The notes under the pieces are model-generated. The model was given only the letters and a program-made list of their open reading frames with translations. It was not told the DNA's origin and did not search any database. Shown in pieces: positions 46,536 through 53,714 of a DNA stretch of 64,000 bases. The first letter of the stretch is position 1, and the number at the start of each line of letters is the position of its first letter. The stretch spans positions 248,001 through 312,000 of the forward strand of contig NZ_FODF01000001.1 in assembly GCF_900110295.1 (NCBI RefSeq). Direction: 5' to 3'. Position numbers and translations under genes: made by a program. Source of the stretch: Peptostreptococcus russellii (GTDB lineage: Bacteria > Bacillota > Clostridia > Peptostreptococcales > Peptostreptococcaceae).

Positions 46536-47897
46536 ATGAGTTTAAAAGAGTTCGAGTTTATCGAAACAGCTACTGCTATCCTTGATGAACAAAGACCAGC
46601 TTTAGAAGTAATAGAAGATGAACTGGTTAAATTCTTTGGTTCAATACCACTTAAAGAAAATGAACTAATGGCAGTAAGTTCTCGAATAAAGTCAGATAAC
46701 AGTTTAAAAGAAAAGATTATAAGAAATAGATATATGGTGAAATACTCAAATCCTGCAGAACTTATATCAGATATTCCTGACCTTATAGGTATAAGAATAG
46801 AGTGTAAGTTTGTAAAAGAAGAAGAAGATATTTTTATGCAGATAAAGAATTATTTCAGCAAAACAGATGACGGAAAATATTTTTATTCTAAGGCAAATAA
46901 AAATATAAGACTTTATCTATTTGACAGACAGCCTCTTAGACAAAAAAATGGTTTTGAAATTTATAAAATAGATGGCGAATATACTTTTCTTAATAGAAAA
47001 ATTAAGTTTGAGCTACAGATCAAGTCACTAGTAAATGTCTTTTGGAGTGAAATAGAACACAAGATAATATACAAAAATACTACCTATCTTTTAGAGGATA
47101 AATTCCTAAAAGATATGATGGTGTCCATAAAAAATAATTTAACAATGATTGATGATCAGCTTCTTAATATTTATAATAATTTTAAGCCAAATAAAAGTAT
47201 TAGTACAGCTTCTGGAAGAAAGGAAGTTGAAAAGCTGTTTGCTAAATTCCTATATGATACAATTACATACAAGATGGAAAAACAGCTATCATATGCAATT
47301 GACTTTAAGAAGCCGTGCGAAACTATTCTTAATTACTCAATTCATAAATATGAGGATTCAGTAGATGGAACAAGTTCTTTTATGACTGAAGAATATACTA
47401 AAATTTGCGATTTTATTAAGAAGGACATAGATTTTAATGAAGTGTTAGAACTTGAAGAAGAAATAGAATTTGAAGATGATTTTTCAAACAAAATAGCTAA
47501 TCTTTTTATTGAGAAGATGAATTCAGAAGTACCTTGGAATTTATTTTTTAGAGTTTTATTTGAATTGGAACCAGACAATAATGCAGAGGATTTTGCAAAC
47601 TTTATAAAGTTCTACAAAAGATCACTAATATCAAGAGAAAGTATTTACAATACAGTTGATAAATTTGGTGAATATAGTGATAAGATAATAATAGATGTTT
47701 ACGAATGTATATTTAAAATGATATCACAGATTGGAAAAATAGATATATTTTATGACTATAACCTTAGAAAAATCAATAAGTTGACTTCAGAAGGTTTAGA
47801 ATATGTTTGTTATGAATTTGATACTTACTATGACTATATGGAACAAAGAAGAATTATTTCCAAAACCATAACAGATAGTCTTATTAAAATATTTTAA
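46536..47897 (+). CDS. RelA/SpoT-like nucleotidyltransferase-fold protein with altered substrate motif and helical C-terminus
   Basis: This 453-residue protein has, in residues about 1-215, the (p)ppGpp-synthetase fold. It keeps SSRIKS (Arg50, Lys52), the metal-binding Asp82 in DLIGIRI, Glu159 in FELQIKS, and FWSEIEHKIIYK. The guanine-binding GYRSxH segment of true synthetases is changed to GFEIYK (Gly139-Lys144): Tyr to Phe, Arg to Glu, His to Lys. The C-terminal ~235 residues are helical and acidic, with no domain I recognise and no hydrolase, TGS or ACT domain. It may be an enzyme of different specificity or a nucleotide sensor. ATG 46536 follows TGGAGG. A MoaA-like gene follows 14 bases downstream. 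Confidence 0.8.
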   Translation: MSLKEFEFIETATAILDEQRPALEVIEDELVKFFGSIPLKENELMAVSSRIKSDNSLKEKIIRNRYMVKYSNPAELISDIPDLIGIRIECKFVKEEEDIFMQIKNYFSKTDDGKYFYSKANKNIRLYLFDRQPLRQKNGFEIYKIDGEYTFLNRKIKFELQIKSLVNVFWSEIEHKIIYKNTTYLLEDKFLKDMMVSIKNNLTMIDDQLLNIYNNFKPNKSISTASGRKEVEKLFAKFLYDTITYKMEKQLSYAIDFKKPCETILNYSIHKYEDSVDGTSSFMTEEYTKICDFIKKDIDFNEVLELEEEIEFEDDFSNKIANLFIEKMNSEVPWNLFFRVLFELEPDNNAEDFANFIKFYKRSLISRESIYNTVDKFGEYSDKIIIDVYECIFKMISQIGKIDIFYDYNLRKINKLTSEGLEYVCYEFDTYYDYMEQRRIISKTITDSLIKIF

Positions 47898-47911
47898 AGG
47901 AAGTGAGAACT

Positions 47912-48787
47912 ATGGATGAGAGTTTATCTTATCTACGTCTAATTGTAACAGAAGAAAATAATTATTCTCTTATGTACAAAAAGAAAAATGATGATGTTAA
48001 AATAATCAGCCAAGATGAACAAGCTATGAAAGTTGATGACTTCAAGGCTGTGATTAAATTCTTCTCAGAAAGAGGTTTAAAAAAGATTAAGTTTGTCGGT
48101 GGAGAACCTCTTTTATATAAAGGATTAGAAGAATTAATAGAGTATTCTAAGGAATTAGGAATAGGTGAAATAGGTATTACAACTAATGGTATTGGTTTAG
48201 GAACAAGAATCCTTAAACTTAAAGAGTGTGGTCTTACTAATGTAAACATTTCTCTAGATTCTTTGAAAGAATACAAATATAATGCTCTTACAGGTGGAGC
48301 CAATCTAAAAGAAGTCTTTATATCAATAGATGCTTGTCAGATGGCAGGTATAAATTTAAAAATAAATTGTGTTGCAATTAAAGATTTTAATGATGATGAG
48401 TTAATAGATTTTATGAAACTTACTATAGCAAATAAGATGGATGTAAGACTTATAGAGCTGCTTCCATATAATATAGACAAGAATGTATACGAAAGAGGTT
48501 ATATGGACCTTAAAGAGTACATGAGAAATATAGAAGCTATTTACAAGATAGACGATGAAGAGTTAAGTGTTACAGAATACTTCCAGATAATGGGAGCAGA
48601 AGGTAGAGTAGGTATAATCACTACTTCAAGTCGAGAATATAAAGAAGATTTAAGAAGAGTCAACGTAAGCAATAGAGGTTATATGAATGTAGGTGCTTTA
48701 CAGGAAAATACATATTTCATAAAGCCTTATGTACACGATAAAGAGAAATTAGACGATTTATTCTATAAAATCACAACAAAATTATAA
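47912..48787 (+). CDS. MoaA-like radical SAM-fold protein lacking all cluster cysteines
   Basis: This 291-residue protein aligns over its whole length with GTP 3',8-cyclase MoaA: YLRL at the start, GGEP (63-66), TTNG, NISLDSL, the LIELLPY strand and the C-terminal region. The radical SAM CxxxCxxC positions are Asn16, Leu20 and Lys23 in ENNYSLMYK. The second-cluster cysteines are replaced by Lys244, Leu247 and Gly261, and the C-terminal GG tail is absent. It therefore cannot hold either [4Fe-4S] cluster in the known way and is probably a non-catalytic derivative. The frame is intact over 876 bases. ATG 47912 follows AAGGAAGTG; the GTG at 47903 overlaps that site. Confidence 0.85.
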   Translation: MDESLSYLRLIVTEENNYSLMYKKKNDDVKIISQDEQAMKVDDFKAVIKFFSERGLKKIKFVGGEPLLYKGLEELIEYSKELGIGEIGITTNGIGLGTRILKLKECGLTNVNISLDSLKEYKYNALTGGANLKEVFISIDACQMAGINLKINCVAIKDFNDDELIDFMKLTIANKMDVRLIELLPYNIDKNVYERGYMDLKEYMRNIEAIYKIDDEELSVTEYFQIMGAEGRVGIITTSSREYKEDLRRVNVSNRGYMNVGALQENTYFIKPYVHDKEKLDDLFYKITTKL

Positions 48788-48797
48788 ATTAGAAATG

Positions 48798-48837
48798 TTA
48801 ACTCAATGTTAAATTTAACGTTGAGTTAATTTTTTTT
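48798..48837 (+). terminator. Terminator of the RelA-like/MoaA-like unit
   Basis: Bases 48798-48813 and 48814-48829 are self-complementary with one G-U, giving a stem of about 14 pairs with a small loop, followed by eight T residues. It closes the two-gene unit. Confidence 0.88.
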
Positions 48838-48927
48838 GAACATTTTACTTCATTTCATGATATTATATTTATACGAACTAAAATAGAATTTAAAAAGGTT
48901 TGAAAATTATTTAAATGAGGTGTGAAT

Positions 48928-50556
48928 ATGGAGAGTGCAGTTTACCTAATCGGGGGGTTAGGTATGTTCCTTTATGGAATGAATGTAATGGGAGACGGTC
49001 TACAAAAGGCCGCTGGCGAAAAACTTAAAAAAATAATAGAAATGCTGACGACTAACAGACTAATGGGAGTACTTGTTGGAACACTAGTTACAGCTATTAT
49101 TCAGAGTTCTAGTGCTACAACTGTTATGACTGTTGGGTTTGTAAATGCAGGTATTATGAATTTACAACAGGCAATAGGAATTATAATGGGTGCTAACATA
49201 GGTACAACAGTAACAGCACAGTTAGTTTCTTTCAATATTGAAAAGTATGCGCCAATTGCTATTGGTCTTGGTATGCTACTTTGGTTTGTAACAAAGAAAA
49301 AGCATGTTAAAAACTTTAGTGAGATATTAATCGGATTTGGTATACTTTTCGTAGGTATGAGCTTTATGAAAGATGCAGCAGCACCTGTATCAAAAATGCC
49401 ACAGGTACACGATGCAATACTTTATCTAAGTAGAAATCCTCTTCTTGGAATTATTGCAGGTTTTATAATTACTGGTACAATACAAAGTTCAAGTGCATCT
49501 ATAGGTATCTTGATAGTACTTGCTTCTCAGGGAGTACTTCCAATAACAGCCGCTTTACCAATACTTTACGGTGATAATATAGGTACATGTGTTACATCAT
49601 TATTATCTACTGTAGGTGCAAGTAGAAACGCTAAGAGAGCCGCTATAATGCATTTATGTTTTAACGTTATAGGTACGCTATTATTTATATTTGTACTAAG
49701 CAAACCTATTATAGCTATTGTACAGAGCATAGACCCTACAAATGTTCCAAGACAGATAGCGAATGCACATACATTATTTAACATAGTAAATGTAATAGTA
49801 CTTCTTCCTTTTGGTGGATACATAGTAAAACTTGCAAACAAGCTTGTACCTGTTACTCCTGAAGAAGAGGAAGAACAGATTTCAACTACTAAGTTCTTAG
49901 ATGAAAGAATACTTGAAACTCCATCAATAGCTCTTTCAAACACAGTTGATGAAATTATAAGAATGGCTAGTCGTTCAACTAGATCTCTAAATTATGCTTA
50001 TGAATCAATCAAAACTGGTGATGAAGAAAAGAGAAAGAAAGCTTTTGAATATGAAAAAGTAATAAATACTCTTCAATTGGATATTACAAACTTCTTATTC
50101 TTATTAACTACTAAAAATCTTAGTGATCATGAAAGAATAAAGGCGGATGTAATGTTCCATATAGTAAACGATATAGAAAGAGTAGGAGACCATGCAGAAA
50201 ATCTTGCTGAGATATCAGAGTTTATGGAAAGTAAAAACATAAAGTTCTCTGAAGATGCTCAGAAAGAACTTGATGTAATATTCAAGATAGCATCAACAAA
50301 CTTCTACGACTCTATAACTGCAATTAAGACAAATGATTACGAACTTGCAGAAGTAGTAAGAAAGCGTGAAAAAGAGATAGATGCTCTTGAAAAGAAAACT
50401 AGAAATTCTCACATGGGTAGATTAAATGGAGGATCATGCTCAGTAGAAGCTGGAATATACTTCTCAGATATTATTACAAACCTTGAAAGAATATCTGATC
50501 ACTCTATAAATATCCTTGAAGAAATGAATAGAATGCAGGGACATGTAACACTATAA
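48928..50556 (+). CDS. Na/Pi cotransporter family protein with PhoU-like tail
   Basis: This 542-residue protein has two inverted Na/Pi-cotransporter repeats with the hallmark QSS motifs (IIQSSSATTVMTVG near residue 51 and TIQSSSASIGI near 188), about nine membrane segments, and a cytosolic PhoU-like helical tail from about residue 335. It is expected to import phosphate with Na+. ATG 48928 is preferred with GAGGTG upstream; a GTG six bases earlier overlaps that site. It is monocistronic with terminators on both sides. Confidence 0.92.
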   Translation: MESAVYLIGGLGMFLYGMNVMGDGLQKAAGEKLKKIIEMLTTNRLMGVLVGTLVTAIIQSSSATTVMTVGFVNAGIMNLQQAIGIIMGANIGTTVTAQLVSFNIEKYAPIAIGLGMLLWFVTKKKHVKNFSEILIGFGILFVGMSFMKDAAAPVSKMPQVHDAILYLSRNPLLGIIAGFIITGTIQSSSASIGILIVLASQGVLPITAALPILYGDNIGTCVTSLLSTVGASRNAKRAAIMHLCFNVIGTLLFIFVLSKPIIAIVQSIDPTNVPRQIANAHTLFNIVNVIVLLPFGGYIVKLANKLVPVTPEEEEEQISTTKFLDERILETPSIALSNTVDEIIRMASRSTRSLNYAYESIKTGDEEKRKKAFEYEKVINTLQLDITNFLFLLTTKNLSDHERIKADVMFHIVNDIERVGDHAENLAEISEFMESKNIKFSEDAQKELDVIFKIASTNFYDSITAIKTNDYELAEVVRKREKEIDALEKKTRNSHMGRLNGGSCSVEAGIYFSDIITNLERISDHSINILEEMNRMQGHVTL

Positions 50557-50572
50557 TATTAATATAAACTAT

Positions 50573-50602
50573 AGCCGACTATACAATATGGTCGGCTTTT
50601 TT
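50573..50602 (+). terminator. Terminator after the Na/Pi cotransporter
   Basis: AGCCGACTA (50573-50581) pairs with TGGTCGGCT (50589-50597), with one G-U, followed by TTTTT. Confidence 0.88.
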
Positions 50603-50630
50603 ATGTACTTTTTATCAAAATTTTCATATA

Positions 50631-50674
50631 CATAGTTATTGGCATTTGACAATAACTATGCAAAAGAGTAATAT
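50631..50674 (+). promoter_or_regulatory. Promoter overlapped by an operator-like inverted repeat
   Basis: CATAGTTATTG (50631-50641) is perfectly inverted at 50650-50660 around eight bases. A consensus TTGACA at 50646-50651 lies inside it, with TAATAT 17 bases later (50669-50674). A dimeric regulator bound here would cover the -35 box. The nearest candidate regulator is the DUF134 protein at the end of the same operon. Confidence 0.65.
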
Positions 50675-50719
50675 AAAGATAAGATATATAAAAATATAAT
50701 AATATTAGGGGGAAAAATA

Positions 50720-51085
50720 ATGAAAATATGTATTTCAGCAAAAGGTAAAGAAAAGGAAAGTTTATTAGATAGAAGATTTGGAAGATGTGATTATTTTCAA
50801 ATATACGATACTGAAACAGGAGATTTCAAAGTTTTAGAAAACGAATCTAAACTATCTAATGGAGGGGCAGGTATTGCTGCATCAAATCAGTTAATAGATG
50901 AAGATATAGAGGTAGTAATAACTGGTAATCTTGGTCCTAATGCTTTTGGAATTATTGAAGAAGAAGGAATTAAAGCTTATGCATGTGAAAGTATAGCAAT
51001 AGGTTCTGTACTAGAAAAGTATGAAAATGGTGAGCTTAAAGAAATTAAATCATCTGGCCCTGCAAATCACAGAGCAAATAGATAG
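50720..51085 (+). CDS. NifX/NafY-like (dinitrogenase iron-molybdenum cofactor family) protein
   Basis: This 121-residue protein shows the family pattern: LDRRFGRCDYFQIYD, NGGAGIAASNQLIDEDIEVVITGNLGPNAF and a GSVLEKYENGEL tail. Proteins of this fold carry metal clusters; the orange protein of Desulfovibrio binds an Mo-Cu cluster. No nitrogenase genes are nearby, so a nitrogen-fixation role is not implied. It leads a four-gene operon with two ferredoxin-containing ATPases and DUF134, and its stop is 19 bases before the next start. The ribosome site is a G run before ATG 50720. Confidence 0.88.
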   Translation: MKICISAKGKEKESLLDRRFGRCDYFQIYDTETGDFKVLENESKLSNGGAGIAASNQLIDEDIEVVITGNLGPNAFGIIEEEGIKAYACESIAIGSVLEKYENGELKEIKSSGPANHRANR

Positions 51086-51104
51086 ATTGGGGGGGGAAAA
51101 TATA

Positions 51105-51935
51105 ATGAATATAGCAGTACTTAGCGGAAAAGGTGGAACTGGTAAAACTACTGTATCTACAAATCTTGCCAGTGCATTAAAGTTAAACTATGTAGATTCG
51201 GATGTAGAAGAACCAAATGGATTTTTGTTTTTAAATCCTGAAATAGAGGAAAGAAAAAAAGTAATGGTAGAGTATCCAATAATAGATAAGGACAAGTGTG
51301 CTTTATGCGGGGAATGTGCAAGGGTTTGCCAGTTTAATTCTCTAGCAAAAGTAAAAGATAAAATTATGTTATTTCAAAATCTCTGTCATAGTTGTGGAGC
51401 TTGTGAAGTTGCTTGTAAATATGGAGCTATAACTTACGGAGAAAGAGAAACTGGACTAATAGAAATTGGAAAAACTGAAAATGGGTATTGCAGTAGGGGA
51501 ATATTAAACATTGGCGAACCTATGGCAGTAGCAGTAATCCAAAATCTTCTAAAAGAAGTAGAAGGTAAGGATAATTTAATCGATTGCCCACCAGGCACTT
51601 CTTGCAATATTGTAAATGTCTTAAAGTATTCTGATGCAGCAATACTTGTTACTGAACCATCGCAATTTGGATTTCATGACTTGGCAATAGCAGTAGAAGT
51701 TGTAAGGATGTTTAAGATACCTTTTGGAATAATTATTAATAAAGATGATGGAAAAGATAATATGATTAGAAAGTATTGCAAAAAAGAAAACATAGAACTA
51801 ATAGGCAGTATTCCATATAGAAGAGATATTGCACAAGCTTATTCAAAAGGAGAAACTTTATATAATAATTCGAAATTTAAATCAATTTTTGAAGAATTAG
51901 CCAGTAGAACAAAGGAGGTGCTAAAATGGAACTAG
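51105..51935 (+). CDS. MinD/Mrp-superfamily ATPase with ferredoxin insert (first of pair)
   Basis: This 276-residue P-loop protein has a deviant Walker A GKGGTGKTT near the start and two 4Fe-4S ferredoxin motifs inserted at about residues 60-115 (CALCGECARVC and CHSCGACEVACK). The switch region is LIDCPPGTSCNIVN. Such proteins use ATP to handle metal clusters or redox partners. ATG 51105 follows a long G run (GGGGGGG), and no upstream in-frame codon has a site. Its end overlaps the next gene by ten bases, indicating coupling and probably a heterodimer. Confidence 0.9.
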   Translation: MNIAVLSGKGGTGKTTVSTNLASALKLNYVDSDVEEPNGFLFLNPEIEERKKVMVEYPIIDKDKCALCGECARVCQFNSLAKVKDKIMLFQNLCHSCGACEVACKYGAITYGERETGLIEIGKTENGYCSRGILNIGEPMAVAVIQNLLKEVEGKDNLIDCPPGTSCNIVNVLKYSDAAILVTEPSQFGFHDLAIAVEVVRMFKIPFGIIINKDDGKDNMIRKYCKKENIELIGSIPYRRDIAQAYSKGETLYNNSKFKSIFEELASRTKEVLKWN

Positions 51936-52777
51936 TGGTACTTAGTGGAAAAGGTGGAACTGGAAAAACTACCATTGCAACAGCCTTATCTGAATTAGAA
52001 AAAGATGTTATAAGAGTAGACTGTGATGTAGAAGCATCTAACTTCTATATGTATTATAAAGGTGAAGATTTAGAAAAAGAAGATTTTTATGCAGGCAAAG
52101 TAGCTTCAATAGATGAAGAAAAATGTATACAGTGTGGTAAGTGTGAAGAAATATGTAGATTTGACGCTGTAAAAGATTTTAAAATAGATCCTTTTTATTG
52201 TGAAGGTTGTGGAGCTTGTTCTTTAGTATGTCTACAAGATGCTATTGTACTAAAAAAAGAAAAAGTAGCTGACACATTCCTCACTAAAACAGACAAGGGT
52301 ATAATTACTAGAGCAGAAATGGGAATAGGAAGTGATGCTTCAGGACTTCTTATATCATTTCTTCGTGAAAAAGCAAGAAAATTCAATACTGATGAAAAGT
52401 TGACTATAATAGATGGATCACCAGGAATTGGTTGCCCTGTAATAGCTTCAATAACTAATAGCGATTCAGTATTAATAGTAACAGAACCTACAAAATCAGG
52501 TCTAGAAGACTTAAAAAGATTGATTTCATTGTGTGAACACTTTGATATTTTTACTATGGTATGTATAAATAAAAGTGATATAAATGAAAACATATCTAGA
52601 GAAATAGAAGAATTTGTAGTAGATAGGGGATTAAATTTAGTAGGTAAAGTTCCATACGATGATATGGTTATGAAATCAATAAATGAGCTAAAACCAATAA
52701 CATATTACAAAGAAAGCATAGCAGAACAAGCAATAGAAAAAATGTGGAAAAATATTAAAAAATTACAAAAAAATTAA
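51926..52777 (+). CDS. MinD/Mrp-superfamily ATPase with ferredoxin insert (second of pair)
   Basis: This 283-residue paralogue of its neighbour has Walker A GKGGTGKTT, ferredoxin motifs CIQCGKCEEIC and CEGCGACSLVC, and IIDGSPGIGCPVIASI. Together with the first ATPase and the NifX-like protein it forms the same gene set as the Desulfovibrio orange-protein complex. That link is from family knowledge, and the function in this organism is unknown. Its start is inside the end of the preceding gene, with GGAGGTG as ribosome site. Confidence 0.9.
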   Translation: MELVVLSGKGGTGKTTIATALSELEKDVIRVDCDVEASNFYMYYKGEDLEKEDFYAGKVASIDEEKCIQCGKCEEICRFDAVKDFKIDPFYCEGCGACSLVCLQDAIVLKKEKVADTFLTKTDKGIITRAEMGIGSDASGLLISFLREKARKFNTDEKLTIIDGSPGIGCPVIASITNSDSVLIVTEPTKSGLEDLKRLISLCEHFDIFTMVCINKSDINENISREIEEFVVDRGLNLVGKVPYDDMVMKSINELKPITYYKESIAEQAIEKMWKNIKKLQKN

Positions 52778-52799
52778 TTGAAAGGATTAGGTGTTAAAA

Positions 52800-53249
52800 A
52801 TGGTTAGACCTACAAAATTAAGAAATGTAGAATTCTTTCCAGAAGGTACATACTTTGTACCTTGGGGTAAGTCTAAATGTGAAGTAGAAGAAATACAATT
52901 GAAAATAGAAGAACTTGAAGCCATAAGATTAAAAGATATAGAAGATTTGAAACAAGAAGAATGCGCTGAAAAAATGGAAGTTTCAAGACAAACTTTCCAA
53001 AATATTTTAAGCAGTGCAAGAAAGAAGATAGCAATTGCCTTAACAGAGGGAAAAGCTATAAGAATATGTGACGGGAACTATAAGACAAGATCTTGTCAGT
53101 TCAAATGTAGGGCTTGCGGAAGTATATACGATATAAATTATAAGGAAGACAAACATACTTGTCCTAAATGTGGTTCAGAGGACGTTACATGCACAAAAAA
53201 ATCTGATAACTGCAGAAAATGGTGTAGAAAAAGAAATCATAGAGGTTAA
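52800..53249 (+). CDS. DUF134 family predicted DNA-binding protein
   Basis: This 149-residue protein begins MVRPTKLRNVEFFPEG, as DUF134 proteins do, and has a helix-turn-helix (about 50-85: KQEECAEKMEVSRQTFQNIL). A C-terminal zinc-ribbon-like part has cysteine pairs (FKCRACG and HTCPKCG) plus three further cysteines. It could sense metal or redox state and repress its own operon. ATG 52800 is chosen with AGGTG six bases upstream; GTG 52791 overlaps that site. It is the last gene before a strong terminator. Confidence 0.85.
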   Translation: MVRPTKLRNVEFFPEGTYFVPWGKSKCEVEEIQLKIEELEAIRLKDIEDLKQEECAEKMEVSRQTFQNILSSARKKIAIALTEGKAIRICDGNYKTRSCQFKCRACGSIYDINYKEDKHTCPKCGSEDVTCTKKSDNCRKWCRKRNHRG

Positions 53250-53253
53250 TAGG

Positions 53254-53293
53254 AAAAATACTAGTACGAAATATAAACGTACTAGTATTTTTT
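53254..53293 (+). terminator. Terminator of the NifX-like/ATPase/DUF134 operon
   Basis: Bases 53254-53268 pair perfectly with 53278-53292 around a nine-base loop, ending in a T run. Confidence 0.88.
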
Positions 53294-53383
53294 AAATTTG
53301 AATTATAGTCGTTTAAAGAAATACATGTTAATATACAAGTATATATAATTTGAAATAAAAATACTTTGATAGGAGTGATAGAT

Positions 53384-53630
53384 TTGGAAATAACCACAAT
53401 CAACAGGACTAGAGGATATAGACTAAAATGTAAAGCTAAAATTAATGATATAGAATTTGATATAGCAGGAGATTGTTCATTTAATTTTAATAAAGATAAA
53501 TAAGAACTTTATAAATAAAATTATTGAAAATGGTAAAAAAGAATTAAAAGATTCAAAAGAACTTGAAAAATATATTAATCTTGCTAATGAATTTTGGAAA
53601 TTAAAAAAACAATTTATAAATTATAAGTAA
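53384..53630 (+). pseudogene. Small frameshifted gene upstream of the helicase
   Basis: A TTG at 53384 after AGGAGTGA opens a 39-residue frame (MEITTINRTRGYRLK..., stop TAA at 53501-53503). Directly beyond, the next frame continues without a stop as NFINKIIENGKKELKDSKEL to a TAA at 53628-53630. Joined, they give about 82 residues with a beta-rich start and helical end. A one-base change near 53500 would restore one frame, so this is either a decayed small gene, a sequence error or a programmed shift; no classical slippery heptamer is obvious. It has no recognised family. Confidence 0.5.
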
Positions 53631-53714
53631 ATTATTATAAAAACCTTATTCCTTGATATTCTAAGAGATATCAATTAATATTGAATATATATTATAAAAA
53701 TTAGGAGTGCTTAT

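Noticed and set aside
50720-51085. NifX-like protein as evidence for nitrogen fixation
   Set aside because: No nitrogenase or cofactor genes are present; this fold is common in non-fixing anaerobes.
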